Below are positions 1-8,356 of a DNA stretch of 47,041 nt, in pieces. The notes beneath the pieces are model-generated. The model saw only the letters and a program-made list of their open reading frames with translations, was not told where the DNA came from and did not search any database. Origin of the DNA: an uncultured Eubacteriales bacterium (GTDB lineage: Bacteria > Bacillota > Clostridia > Lachnospirales > Lachnospiraceae); assembly GCA_900542465.1 (NCBI GenBank), contig UQNS01000012.1, positions 1-47,041 on the forward strand. Direction: 5' to 3'. The translations under genes and the position numbers were made by a program. Every line of letters begins with the position of its first letter. Position 1 is the stretch's first letter.

Positions 1-340
1 CCTATCTCTTTACACATGTATTCGATTTTTAAAATCTATTAATTATTCTTTTGATTATTTTTTCTAAGCCATAAATCCAAATAGATTATAAACGGAATTC
101 AAATGATTGTTCTGAACCCGCTGAACTGCGCAAAATGAAATGTCAAGCGGATTCTTGTACAACGTCAGCCCGTTCACTTTTATTTTTAGTATTCGCATTC
201 TCAGCACCTCAATAAAAACGAGTCTTGCGTTGATATCTGCCTTTAAGAAAATATTATCACAGCACCATCCTTATTACAACGAATTTTTCGTTTTTATCAT
301 CCTTAATTATATTTACTCAGCCATTCTGAACGTATTAAAA
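1..340. other. AT-rich stretch without a supported gene
   Basis: This stretch lies downstream of the xpt transcription unit, beyond its terminator. The only open frame (140-403, plus strand) has no clear ribosome binding site, an unconvincing composition and runs through the terminator hairpin of the opposite strand. I see no RNA gene, repeat or recognisable protein remnant here. Confidence 0.5.
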
Positions 341-399
341 AAACTCCGCACCCGATATATATCGGGAAATCTTGATATATACCTAAGTGCAGAGTTTTT
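341..399 (-). terminator. Intrinsic terminator of the pbuX-xpt operon
   Basis: An outer 11-bp stem (aaactccgcac / gtgcagagttt, one G-U pair when read on the minus strand) ends in a T run on the minus strand. A perfect 16-base palindrome (cccgatatatatcggg, 351-366) sits inside the loop. It begins about ten bases after the xpt stop codon. Confidence 0.75.
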
Positions 400-409
400 C
401 TAATATTTT

Positions 410-988
410 TTATTCTTCACCGACGAAAACAACTCCGTCATCCTTAAAATCTTCGATCATGGCCAGGGAATACACATCATACCCCATGTCACGATATTTC
501 TTACCGCCGTTCTGGAAAGCTTTTTCAATAGCGATCCCTATACCTGCAACTGCAGCGCCTGCCTGATCCACAAGCTCTACCAGCCCGTTAAGAGCCTGTC
601 CCATAGCAAGAAAGTCATCAATGATGAGTACCCTGTCCTCAGGACAGATATAATGCTTGTCAACTCTGATATCATACTCCTTCTTCTTTGTATATGAGTA
701 GACCTTACTTGTATACGTATCATCAGCCAGAGTCACAGAAGAGATCTTTTTGGCAAATACCATCGGCACGCCCAGTTCCAGTGCTGTTGTAAGAGCCATT
801 GCAATTCCGGATACTTCAAGAGTAAGCACTCTTGTAATTTCCTTGTCACGAAAATGTTCAGCGAAATCCTTTCCCATTTCTATCATAAGTTCAGGATCCA
901 CCTGATGATTCAAAAATCTGTCTACCTTCAAGATGTTTCCGGGAAGAATTCTACCTTCTTTTCGAATTCGGTCTTCCAACAATTTCAT
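410..988 (-). CDS. xpt: Xanthine phosphoribosyltransferase
   Basis: This 192-residue protein matches the usual length and sequence of Xpt, a cytosolic purine-salvage enzyme that joins xanthine to PRPP to give XMP. The N-terminus (MKLLEDRIRKEGRILPG) and the PRPP-binding motif VLIIDDFLAMG near residue 120 are typical. Its start overlaps the stop of the upstream permease gene by four bases (ATGA), so the two are almost certainly translationally coupled: the permease brings xanthine in and Xpt traps it. In Bacillus the same pair is controlled by a guanine riboswitch, but none is visible here. A strong hairpin follows the stop codon. Identification is by family knowledge and is firm. Confidence 0.95.
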   Translation of the reverse strand: MKLLEDRIRKEGRILPGNILKVDRFLNHQVDPELMIEMGKDFAEHFRDKEITRVLTLEVSGIAMALTTALELGVPMVFAKKISSVTLADDTYTSKVYSYTKKKEYDIRVDKHYICPEDRVLIIDDFLAMGQALNGLVELVDQAGAAVAGIGIAIEKAFQNGGKKYRDMGYDVYSLAMIEDFKDDGVVFVGEE

Positions 989-2331
989 GACCTGCTCTCC
1001 TTTCTGCGATCAACAAGTACAATATTTAATATTAAAGCTGCTAATGTTCCTGTAGATATTCCTGAAGAAAATATCATCTGAAGCGCATTGGGGAGTGAGT
1101 GTAAAATTTCCGGACGGACCGTTACACCGATCCCTAATGCCAGAGAAACTGAAACGATAAGAAGTTCTCTGTTTCCAAGATGTGTGCTTGCAAAAGTTTT
1201 GATCCCCTGTGCGGCTACAAGACCAAACATGATAACACCCGCTCCGCCAAGTACCGGTGACGGCATTACCGAAATAAGGGCGCTGAATTTAGGAAATACT
1301 CCGAATATCGCCAGCATGATCCCGGCGATCATCATCACACGACGGCTTGCCACTTTAGTAAGAGCAATCAGTCCTACATTTTGCGAAAATGCAGTGTTTG
1401 GTCCTGCACCGAACAGTCCGGATATTGCAGATCCTACACCATCACAGAGTACGCCGCCTGCGACTCTGTCACTGGATAATTTCGCTCTGGAGGATTCTCC
1501 TACTGCGATCATAATTCCCACGGTCCCTATAGTTGATACCAGATATGCCGGAACGAATGCCAGCGTTGAAGCCGGATCAAAATGGAACCCGTAACGGAAT
1601 ACATTTGGAAGCGCAAACCACTGAGCATCTGCTATAGATTGAAGATTCACCATACCTATAGGAATACATATCACATATCCTGCCGCCATTCCAATAAATA
1701 CCGCTGCTGAACGGATTATACCCTTACCGAAATGATTCAGTAAAAGCGTAAGTATCATTATTACAAATGCAATTCCTATGTTTCTGAGCGATCCATAGTC
1801 AGCTGCCCCGGTTCCGCCTGCAGCCCAGTCCATGCTGACAGGAAGAAGCGTGATACCTATAAGGGATACTACTGTTCCTGTAATAAGCGGAGGAAAGAAT
1901 TTCATAAGAGGTTTGATAAATCTGCTCAGGACGACCTCTACAGCTGAGCCTGTTATCGTTGCAGCGACGATTCCCGCAATTCCGAATTGCGCACCAACAC
2001 TTATTGTGGGGTTAACAAAGGTGAAGTCCGTTCCCATCATTCCCGATACCCGGGCTCCGACTGGGCCTATTCCCTTTGACTGAATAAATGTTGTAATTCC
2101 GGAAGCAAAGATCGTGGCACTCACCATGATCGATGTCTCTGCCACCCCCAGATCAAGAGCCTTGCATACTACCAGAGGCACGGCAATTATTCCGGCAAAC
2201 GCTGCGAGGATATGCTGCATTGCCAGAAGGACCGCAGTGCCTGCCGGCGGCACATCTTCTATCCCATACAGCATTTGATCTGCATCATCTGTAATGCCCT
2301 GATCCTGTGATTCATTGGATTTTTCGTTCAT
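985..2331 (-). CDS. pbuX: Xanthine/uracil family nucleobase permease
   Basis: A 448-residue polytopic membrane protein of the nucleobase:cation symporter-2 (NCS2) family. Family features include the N-terminal segment LLAMQHILAAFAGIIAVPLVV (residues about 35-55), the GPVGARVSGMMGTDFTFV stretch after it and the GLFGAGPNTAFSQNVG stretch near residues 305-320 that contributes to substrate binding in the family. About 12-14 hydrophobic segments are visible. Direct overlap with xpt supports xanthine as substrate, although guanine or uric acid cannot be excluded from sequence. The 114-base leader has no purine-riboswitch core, so regulation here differs from the Bacillus model or acts through a protein. 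Confidence 0.9.
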   Translation of the reverse strand: MNEKSNESQDQGITDDADQMLYGIEDVPPAGTAVLLAMQHILAAFAGIIAVPLVVCKALDLGVAETSIMVSATIFASGITTFIQSKGIGPVGARVSGMMGTDFTFVNPTISVGAQFGIAGIVAATITGSAVEVVLSRFIKPLMKFFPPLITGTVVSLIGITLLPVSMDWAAGGTGAADYGSLRNIGIAFVIMILTLLLNHFGKGIIRSAAVFIGMAAGYVICIPIGMVNLQSIADAQWFALPNVFRYGFHFDPASTLAFVPAYLVSTIGTVGIMIAVGESSRAKLSSDRVAGGVLCDGVGSAISGLFGAGPNTAFSQNVGLIALTKVASRRVMMIAGIMLAIFGVFPKFSALISVMPSPVLGGAGVIMFGLVAAQGIKTFASTHLGNRELLIVSVSLALGIGVTVRPEILHSLPNALQMIFSSGISTGTLAALILNIVLVDRRKESRS

Positions 2332-2445
2332 AAGACTTACCTTTACATATAAAATTTTAAAGCAAACTATAAAAAAAGTTTAAACTTGCTACATGATAAC
2401 ATAGTATTATCCAACAAACCACCCAGTAAAGTCCTATTGATAAAT

Positions 2446-3288
2446 TTATTTTCCAATAAATTCTTTGATCGCTTCAGCATCTTTTTTTCCCATGTCATAC
2501 ATGGCCATGATTTTTTCCCTATCCTTGGTAAGCGTCTTCATTCCGTCTATATTGGATGGGGCAAGAATAAGTGCTTTTCCCTGTTTCTCAAGTTCAATGG
2601 CCTCATCCAGCTGTCTGTTGTATGTGTCGGCTCTAAGACCTAATGCCCTGGCAGCATTGGGATATTTTCTCCTGATCAGTCTGGTTGCAAACCTGTCTTT
2701 TTTAGGATCTCTTCTATATTCTTTAGGCCTTGTGAGGATAATTACAAGCTTGTCACAGCCGTCCTCTAACGCCTTCCTGAAAGGAATAGGATCTGAGAGC
2801 CCCCCGTCATAAAGCTTATTTCCCTTCCACTCATATGGCTTGGCTGCTACGGGAACGCATGAAGAACCCTTGATAGCGCCATAATCATCCTTTTTCATGT
2901 CATGCATATCGTAGTAGACAGGCCTGCCCGTTTCCGCATTTGTTGCAACTATCTTAAATATCTTATCTGAATTTATCATCGTATCGTAATCCAAAGGATT
3001 CTCAGCATCCGAATTGCTGAGTCCTGCCCCATAGATATATTCAAGATTCAGATAATTTCCTGTTCTTATAAACTGTCCCAGGCTCATGTACTCTTTTCTA
3101 AAATTATAAACTGTATAAAATGGCACGTTTCGACCTTCCTGCCTGGCGATATATGATGCGCAGTTGGCTGATCCGGCCGAAACTCCAATACAATAATCAA
3201 AATCTATTTTTTCTTTCAGACAGTAGTCAAATATACCTGCCCCATAAATTCCACGCATGCCTCCGCCTACGTCAATAACTCCTATCAT
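2446..3288 (-). CDS. Patatin-like phospholipase family protein
   Basis: A lipid acyl hydrolase of the patatin family, about 280 residues. The oxyanion-hole stretch GGGMRGIYGAG is at residues 8-18, the nucleophile elbow GVSAGS (GxSxG) near residue 36 and the catalytic Asp in DGGLSDPIPF near residue 165, so the Ser-Asp dyad is complete. I place the start at the ATG at 3288, six bases after a GGAGG site; a longer frame opens with TTG at 3303 but has no such site. It is last in a tight minus-strand set after the ZIP transporter (16-base gap) and flavodoxin. No signal peptide is seen, so a cytoplasmic or membrane-surface role is likely; the substrate is unknown. Confidence 0.85.
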   Translation of the reverse strand: MIGVIDVGGGMRGIYGAGIFDYCLKEKIDFDYCIGVSAGSANCASYIARQEGRNVPFYTVYNFRKEYMSLGQFIRTGNYLNLEYIYGAGLSNSDAENPLDYDTMINSDKIFKIVATNAETGRPVYYDMHDMKKDDYGAIKGSSCVPVAAKPYEWKGNKLYDGGLSDPIPFRKALEDGCDKLVIILTRPKEYRRDPKKDRFATRLIRRKYPNAARALGLRADTYNRQLDEAIELEKQGKALILAPSNIDGMKTLTKDREKIMAMYDMGKKDAEAIKEFIGK

Positions 3289-3304
3289 CGCAACCTCCGC
3301 CAAT

Positions 3305-4084
3305 TTATCCTAATGCAACATCTAAGATCATCATAATCACAAAACCCACTGCAAATGCGACTGTTCCGGCATTTGAATGCCTGCCCGCCGACATTTCCGG
3401 TATGAGTTCTTCTACTACAACATATATCATAGCCCCGGCAGCAAATGCCAGAAGATAAGGCAGCACCGGTATCACCCATGATGAAGCTGATATAGTAGCA
3501 AATGCAGCTATTGGTTCAACCACCCCTGAAAGCACTCCATATGCAAATGTCCTGGACTTTTTCATTCCCCCACTTCTTAAGGGCATGGAAATGATCGCTC
3601 CCTCCGGAAAGTTTTGGATCGCAATGCCCAATGCAAGAGCAAAAGCACCCGCCTGGCTTATTGATGGATCTCCGGCAGCAATTCCCGCATATACCACACC
3701 TACCGCCATACCTTCCGGGATATTATGAAGAGTCACAGCTAGAACAAGTTTAGTCGTTTTTTTAAGCCTGCTGCCCAGTCCCTCTTCCTGCCTGTCCATA
3801 TGCATATGAGGTGTAATATTATCAAGCAGGAGCAAAAATCCGACTCCAAGCATAAAACCAACTGCCGCAGGAATGAATGACAACTTACCCATATGCTCAG
3901 AGCTTTCAAGTGCCGGCTGGAGAAGACTCCAGAATGAAGCCGCCACCATGACTCCTGCCGCAAATCCCGTGAGGATCTTGGAAACCGTACCCGATATTTC
4001 TTTTTTCAGGAAGAATACCATGGCGGCGCCAAGGCTGGTGCCTATAAACGGGATCATAATTCCCTGAAATATCTGCAAATTCAT
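3305..4084 (-). CDS. ZIP family divalent metal transporter
   Basis: A 259-residue inner-membrane protein of the ZIP/ZupT family, which imports Zn, Fe or Mn. The hallmark helices are present: TLHNIPEGMAVGV near residues 118-130 (His-Asn...Glu metal site) and AIQNFPEGAIISMPL near residues 155-170 (second Asn...Glu site). A short His-containing loop (DNITPHMHMDRQEE, about 88-101) lies before them, as in many ZIP proteins. Eight hydrophobic segments fit the family. It sits 18 bases after the flavodoxin gene and 16 bases before the lipase gene, suggesting one transcript. Metal preference cannot be told from sequence. Confidence 0.9.
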   Translation of the reverse strand: MNLQIFQGIMIPFIGTSLGAAMVFFLKKEISGTVSKILTGFAAGVMVAASFWSLLQPALESSEHMGKLSFIPAAVGFMLGVGFLLLLDNITPHMHMDRQEEGLGSRLKKTTKLVLAVTLHNIPEGMAVGVVYAGIAAGDPSISQAGAFALALGIAIQNFPEGAIISMPLRSGGMKKSRTFAYGVLSGVVEPIAAFATISASSWVIPVLPYLLAFAAGAMIYVVVEELIPEMSAGRHSNAGTVAFAVGFVIMMILDVALG

Positions 4085-4102
4085 TACTTTATCCCCTGTG
4101 CT

Positions 4103-4573
4103 TTAATCTTCCAGATATTTCTTCACATCCTCTTTCTGGATGAATCCCGGAAGGACTGCAGACTTCCCCCATTTTGCACCTGGAGCCGAATCTTTTAATT
4201 CCTCAATAGTCTTGCCAAGACCGCTTCCACCTGATGTAGCAAATACATGTATGGTTTTACCTTCCAGATCATACTGCTCCAGGAATGAGTTGATAATATG
4301 CGGTGCTACGTACCACCATATAGGAAAGCCTACATATAAGGTATCATACTGACCCATATCAGCAACTTTCTCTGCTATCTCCACCCTGCTCGTTTTATCG
4401 TTCATTTCGATCGAAGATCTGGAGGATCTGTCCATCCAGTCAAGATCTTCCTTTGTATATGCAACTGCCGGCTTGATCTCAAAAAGGTCGGCTGACTCAG
4501 CTTCCGCAATAACTCCTGCCACTTTTTCTGTAACTCCGCTTGCGCTGAAATATGCTACTAATGATTTTGACAT
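4103..4573 (-). CDS. Flavodoxin
   Basis: A short-chain flavodoxin of about 156 residues, a cytosolic FMN-binding electron carrier. The N-terminus SLVAYFSASGVTEKVA is the phosphate-binding loop (normally T/S-x-T-G-x-T; here S-x-S-G-V-T), and YVGFPIWWYVAPHIINSFLE near residues 84-103 is the second FMN loop. I choose the ATG at 4573 because a GGAGGTGG site precedes it; the in-frame ATG at 4600 would place that site inside the gene. It is first in the set with the ZIP transporter and lipase. Many such Firmicute flavodoxins act in iron-poor conditions, which is compatible with the metal transporter next door but not proven. Confidence 0.88.
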   Translation of the reverse strand: MSKSLVAYFSASGVTEKVAGVIAEAESADLFEIKPAVAYTKEDLDWMDRSSRSSIEMNDKTSRVEIAEKVADMGQYDTLYVGFPIWWYVAPHIINSFLEQYDLEGKTIHVFATSGGSGLGKTIEELKDSAPGAKWGKSAVLPGFIQKEDVKKYLED

Positions 4574-4699
4574 TCTTACCACCTCCAAAAGTCTTTTCAT
4601 ACATCCTACACCTATTCATTTATTATTTGTAATAGTCTTTTTGCATGTGTATTATCATAAGACACCTTTTTGATTCTAAGCGGTCTGTTTATCTATCAA

Positions 4700-4735
4700 A
4701 AAAACCGGAAGAGAGATTGTCTCTTCCGGTTTTTC
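4700..4735 (-). terminator. Terminator of the rubrerythrin gene
   Basis: A 13-bp perfect stem (aaaccggaagaga / tctcttccggttt, loop gattg) flanked by an A run on one side and a T run on the other. It lies 17 bases after the rubrerythrin stop and could work in both directions. Confidence 0.85.
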
Positions 4736-4751
4736 AGTATAAGCATTCAGA

Positions 4752-5402
4752 TCAATAATTCTCTTCTCTCACTTCAAAGTAACTCTGCGGATGCTTACAT
4801 ACAGGGCAGATCTCCGGTGCTTCAAGACCAATTACTATATGTCCGCAGTTTCTGCATTCCCATATTTTTACACCTGACTTTTTAAAGACTTCATTCTCAT
4901 GGACATTATGAAGAAGCTTTCTGTATCTTTCTTCATGAGTTTTTTCTATAGCTCCCACACCTCTGAACTGTTCAGCGAGATCATGGAATCCTTCTTCATC
5001 AGCTTCTTTAGCCATGCGTTCATACATATCTGTCCATTCGGCATTTTCACCCTCCGCTGCGTGAAGCAGGTTGGCAGGTGTATCTCCTACCTGTCCTAAG
5101 GCTTTAAACCAAAGCTTAGCATGCTCCTTTTCATTATCAGCCGTTTTTAAAAAGAGCGCTGCGATCTGTTCATATCCTGCTTTCTTAGCAACTGATGCAA
5201 AATATGTATATTTATTCCGGGCCATGGATTCACCTGCAAATGCTTCCCAGAGATTCTTCTCCGTCCTCGTTCCCGCATAAGGATTGTCCGCAGGGGCAAT
5301 ATTCATAACTTCAAAGCAATCTTTCTGCTTACATACCGGACAGACCTCCGGCGCTGCATCACCTTCATGAACATATCCGCATACTTTACATATAAACTTC
5401 AT
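4752..5402 (-). CDS. rbr: Rubrerythrin with rubredoxin-like domains at both ends
   Basis: A 216-residue non-haem iron protein that reduces hydrogen peroxide in anaerobes. An N-terminal rubredoxin-like knuckle (C5, C8, C21, C24) is followed by the four-helix ferritin-like diiron domain (about 44-170; helices with AFAGESMARNKY, DNEKEHAKLW and IEKTHEERYR carrying the Glu/His ligands) and a C-terminal rubredoxin domain (CRNCG ... CPVC, about 183-200). Classical rubrerythrins have only the C-terminal centre, so the extra N-terminal one is noteworthy; proteins with two such domains are known in Clostridia. The gene stands alone with its own promoter and terminator, and its start follows a GGAGG site closely. 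Confidence 0.93.
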   Translation of the reverse strand: MKFICKVCGYVHEGDAAPEVCPVCKQKDCFEVMNIAPADNPYAGTRTEKNLWEAFAGESMARNKYTYFASVAKKAGYEQIAALFLKTADNEKEHAKLWFKALGQVGDTPANLLHAAEGENAEWTDMYERMAKEADEEGFHDLAEQFRGVGAIEKTHEERYRKLLHNVHENEVFKKSGVKIWECRNCGHIVIGLEAPEICPVCKHPQSYFEVREENY

Positions 5403-5436
5403 TGTTGCTTCCTCCTCTTATTCTCAATATTTTAGT

Positions 5437-5452
5437 ATTATATTATCATAAT
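5437..5452 (-). promoter_or_regulatory. Possible -10 box and overlapping dyad of rbr
   Basis: On the minus strand a TATAAT box (5437-5442) overlaps the dyad ATTAT-N-ATAAT (5442-5452). AT-rich dyads at such genes are often sites for PerR- or Fur-type regulators, but the arms here do not match the PerR consensus well and no good -35 box is seen. Tentative. Confidence 0.3.
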
Positions 5453-5480
5453 AGTAATGGTTACTAATAACTAACTTTTT

Positions 5481-5510
5481 AAAAAGGGCCGGTACACATT
5501 GTACCGACCC
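5481..5510 (-). terminator. Terminator downstream of the NikA-like pseudogene
   Basis: The stem gggtcggtaca / tgtaccggccc (one mismatch, short loop), read on the minus strand, is followed by TTTTT. It still stands although the gene it served is broken. Confidence 0.75.
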
Positions 5511-5574
5511 TTGTCTCAATCAATTTTAAATTTAAGTAAAAACCTCTCCGGTCTGATATCACTTTCCTCTATGC

Positions 5575-6681
5575 TTATCTTCCCTTCCAGCTGTCATTGA
5601 AGGAATCATCACTTACTATATCTCCCATTATTATCCTCCAGAATTCCGCTTTATCCCATAAGGGTCTCTCTGTCCCTATGAGCGGAACGCCTCTTAAGTA
5701 CTCTTCCCTCTGATTCATTGATAACTTTATCGGAAGCTCTCCATATGCCATCCACAATGCTTTTCTGACACTTTCATCCTTTATCGCAGAATTGCTGGAT
5801 GTGTTAGGCATAAAAAACTGAGTCGCGATCTTATTTGTCCTTTGTACCTGATATTTACCTGACTTCTCGAATTCCCTGATTGTAGCCTGGTCTATCTGGC
5901 TGCTTCCGTCATCTGTATATACGAAATTGATCTCTCCCTTTTGAAGAGCGAGCGAGATAGCCATTCCATCCTTGATCACCTTTCTGGTTATCTTTTCTAT
6001 CTTAGGCTTTTCTCCCCAGTAGTTAGGATTTACCTCATAAGTGGAATACTGATTGGCAACATATTCCTTCAGTACATAAGGTCCGGTCCCTATAGGCTCC
6101 TTAATGCCGTCCTTGGTCCCTCCATCCTTGAAAGCGCTTGGAGCAAGGAATGTAAACGGTCTGGTATAACTAAGTTCCTCAAGCGCCGCATAATACGGCT
6201 CACTTAATACCAGCTTTAATGTAGCGTCATCGACTGCCTTTACTTCAACTATCCTCTTAGGGAGTCCCATCCACTTAAATTTTTCCTTATTGGCCAATAC
6301 CGCATCAATATTCTTTTTAGCCGCATCTGCATTAAAGGCTTAACCATTGGAAAACTTTACTCCCTTTCTCAAGTGAAATGTATATTATTTACCATCTGCA
6401 GAAATATCCCATTTCTCCGCCAGCGAGCCTTTAGGCTCTCCGCTCGTGCAGTCTACGAGCCCATCATAGACTATCCCCTGTATCATCATGGCGCCTTTCG
6501 TCACGTGTGGATTAAAGTCTCCATTATCTTTAGTAGATTCGAAGATCAATTCCTTAGCGGTCTTTTTATCTTCACTCCCCTTATCGGTTTTATTGCCGGC
6601 TCCTCCACAGCCTGCTAAAATGCCGGCCGCAATGACCGGAACAACTACCGCCCCAATAGTAAATTTGTTTTTTAATTTCAT
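5575..6681 (-). pseudogene. Decayed NikA-like ABC transporter solute-binding lipoprotein
   Basis: The reading frame begins with a lipoprotein signal (MKLKNKFTIGAVVVPVIAAG then LAGC) and aligns by eye with family 5 solute-binding proteins, closest to nickel/peptide-binding NikA (segments FNPHVTKGAMM, SLAEKWDISADGK, APSAFKDGG, EPIGTGPYVL, NPNYWGEKP). Two in-frame TAA codons interrupt it, at 6385-6387 and 6340-6342, with the coding sense between and beyond them intact (YTFHLRKGVKFSNG, then AFNADAAKKN). The second TAA stands where NikA has Glu, which a single G-to-T change from GAA would explain. NikA-like similarity stops near VRKAL (about 5745); the last 55 or so residues do not fit, so the 3' half seems deleted or replaced. 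Family members are about 520 residues; only about 368 codons remain. No permease or ATPase genes are adjacent. Confidence 0.82.
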
Positions 6682-6786
6682 TTCATTCCCCTTATCTGAT
6701 TATGTTAATATACATTAGATAATTACCACAAAATGAACGTTTAATTTCCCCCCCTTGAGGGTTCTGGATATACGTCTTAACGTAAC

Positions 6787-6820
6787 TAAAAAAGAGGATC
6801 CGGAATTTCCGGATCCTCTG
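6787..6820 (-). terminator. Terminator of the 84-residue protein gene
   Basis: A near-perfect stem (agaggatccgga / tccggatcctct) is followed by TTTTTT on the minus strand, 14 bases past the stop codon of the small gene. Confidence 0.85.
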
Positions 6821-6833
6821 ACAGATAATTTGA

Positions 6834-7088
6834 TTATGCATTGAATACCTGGTATATTGCAAAACTCTCACCTGCATCACGTGCTACATATTCAATACGA
6901 ACTGAATTCTCTGAAAGACGCTTAATATCTACGAGCTGACCATGGTTCTTTACCATCTTCTCGAATTCTCTTGCTGCTTCAAGCATTACTTCTCTGGCTT
7001 CATCCTCTGAATCATATATCTCATCATTCAGATTACTGATATTATCAAATTCTTTTGCAGAATCATAAACAACTACTTTATACTTCAT
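6834..7088 (-). CDS. Small acidic protein of unknown function
   Basis: I do not recognise this 84-residue protein. It is rich in Glu and Asp, begins with a short beta-like stretch (MKYKVVVYDSAKEFDN), has a helix-like middle rich in Glu/Ala/Met (DEAREVMLEAAREFEKMVK) and ends with another beta-like stretch. No Cys pairs, signal peptide or membrane segment is present. It is very probably a real gene: an AGGAGG site lies seven bases before the ATG, a good promoter (7134-7162) precedes it and a strong terminator follows. It therefore forms its own transcription unit just after the preQ1 operon. Confidence 0.75.
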   Translation of the reverse strand: MKYKVVVYDSAKEFDNISNLNDEIYDSEDEAREVMLEAAREFEKMVKNHGQLVDIKRLSENSVRIEYVARDAGESFAIYQVFNA

Positions 7089-7133
7089 TATTAGGTCCTC
7101 CTAGAGTACTCATTCATATTTTTTTCTCTTATA

Positions 7134-7162
7134 AGTATAACCCTGTGAGGTCCTTCAATCAA
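7134..7162 (-). promoter_or_regulatory. Sigma-A-type promoter of the 84-residue protein gene
   Basis: On the minus strand TTGATT (7157-7162), a 17-base spacer and TATACT (7134-7139) lie about 45 bases before the start codon. Spacing and both boxes fit a housekeeping promoter. Confidence 0.6.
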
Positions 7163-7171
7163 GCAGTTTTC

Positions 7172-7657
7172 TTATCTGTTGTCTATGGTCTCCGGATACA
7201 TATCATGCTCTGAAAGGCGTTTCCATGCGACCTCTTCCCATCTGGTCCCGGGTCTGCCGTAATTACAATAAGGATCGATAGATAATCCGCCTCTTGGAGT
7301 GAATTTTCCCCATACTTCTATATATTTAGGATCCATCAGCTTCACAAGGTCTTTCATGATTATATTTATGCAGTCCTCGTGAAAGTCTCCGTGATTTCTG
7401 AATGAAAACAGATAAAGCTTAAGACTTTTGCTCTCTACCATCCTTTCACCGGGTACATAAGAAATATAAATAGTGGCAAAGTCAGGCTGACCTGTTATAG
7501 GGCAGAGCGATGTAAATTCCGGGCAGTTGAATTTTACGAAATAGTCATTGTCCGGATGCTTATTTAAAAATGTTTCAAGTACATCAGGATCATAATCCAT
7601 CCTGTATTTTACATTCTGATCGCCTAAAAGCTGTAATCCCTCTTCTTCTCTTTTCAC
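7172..7657 (-). CDS. queF: NADPH-dependent 7-cyano-7-deazaguanine reductase
   Basis: QueF of the short, single-domain type (161 residues) reduces the nitrile of preQ0 to the amine of preQ1 in the cytosol, the last step of the pathway encoded by this operon. The signature FTSLCPITGQPDF (residues 48-60) contains the nucleophilic Cys52 and the proton donor Asp59, and VESKSLKLYLFSFRNHGDFHED carries the QueF substrate and NADPH motifs. The start is GTG at 7657, nine bases after AGGAGG. That site and the first 68 bases lie inside the 3' end of queC, so translation is probably coupled. It is the last gene of the operon. Confidence 0.93.
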   Translation of the reverse strand: MKREEEGLQLLGDQNVKYRMDYDPDVLETFLNKHPDNDYFVKFNCPEFTSLCPITGQPDFATIYISYVPGERMVESKSLKLYLFSFRNHGDFHEDCINIIMKDLVKLMDPKYIEVWGKFTPRGGLSIDPYCNYGRPGTRWEEVAWKRLSEHDMYPETIDNR

Positions 7658-8345
7658 TCTTATACCTCCTTAATGCCGGGTCTTCGGTTCCGTTTATCTC
7701 AAATGCCTTTGCTCTGTCGATACAGGTGGCACACTGCCCGCACGGCTCTTCTCCGCCTTCATAGCATGACCACGTAAGTTCATATGGCGCTTTTAGCTCA
7801 AGCCCGAGCTTAACCACATCCGACTTGTTCATATTCACGAATGGAGCTTCTATTCTGAGCTGCTTTCCTGAGCCCTGCCATATAGCTTCATTCATTGCAT
7901 CATTAAATTCCGGCGTACAGTCCGGATAAGCCGCTCCTGTCGCATCATCAGCATGGGCTCCATAGTATATTATCTCACAATCTTTACTTAGGGCAATGCT
8001 GGCTGCGCTTGAAAGAAAAAGGCCGTTCCTGAATGGCACATAGGTCGATGGTATCTCTTCTTCACTTTCCTTGATCTGAGCCCCATATGTTCCCTTTGGG
8101 ATCTCTTCCTCAGACCGGCTCAAAAGAGAGCTGGAGCTGTACTGGAATATCCTGCTGAGATCGAGAAAAAGCTGTTCAATGCCGTAATGCTCCGCAACAG
8201 CTCTAGCTGACTCAATTTCCTTATTGTGCTTTTGTCCGTAAGACATGGAAAGGGCTATGACATTCTCTTTTCCATATTTATCGATCGCCAGAGCAATGGC
8301 CGTTGTTGAATCAATGCCGCCGCTCGCCAGAACTAAAACTTTCAC
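7590..8345 (-). CDS. queC: 7-cyano-7-deazaguanine synthase
   Basis: QueC (251 residues) converts 7-carboxy-7-deazaguanine and ammonia to preQ0 using ATP. The N-terminal PP-loop SGGIDST (residues 8-14) binds ATP, and the Cys cluster CYEGGEEPCGQCATC near residues 194-208 is the zinc site. The family normally ends about twenty residues after this cluster, near DPALRRY; here the frame continues for some 25 basic residues (KSEKRRRGITAFRRSE...) across the queF ribosome binding site and start. This tail is probably a by-product of a lost stop codon. It follows folE by 11 bases within the operon. Confidence 0.93.
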   Translation of the reverse strand: MKVLVLASGGIDSTTAIALAIDKYGKENVIALSMSYGQKHNKEIESARAVAEHYGIEQLFLDLSRIFQYSSSSLLSRSEEEIPKGTYGAQIKESEEEIPSTYVPFRNGLFLSSAASIALSKDCEIIYYGAHADDATGAAYPDCTPEFNDAMNEAIWQGSGKQLRIEAPFVNMNKSDVVKLGLELKAPYELTWSCYEGGEEPCGQCATCIDRAKAFEINGTEDPALRRYKSEKRRRGITAFRRSECKIQDGL

Positions 8346-8356
8346 TTATTTTCTCC

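Noticed and set aside
140..403. Open frame of 87 codons on the plus strand
   Set aside because: No ribosome binding site, odd composition, and it crosses the xpt terminator on the other strand.
2332..2445. Possible purine riboswitch before pbuX-xpt
   Set aside because: The conserved loop sequences and three-way stem layout of the purine aptamer are absent on the minus strand.
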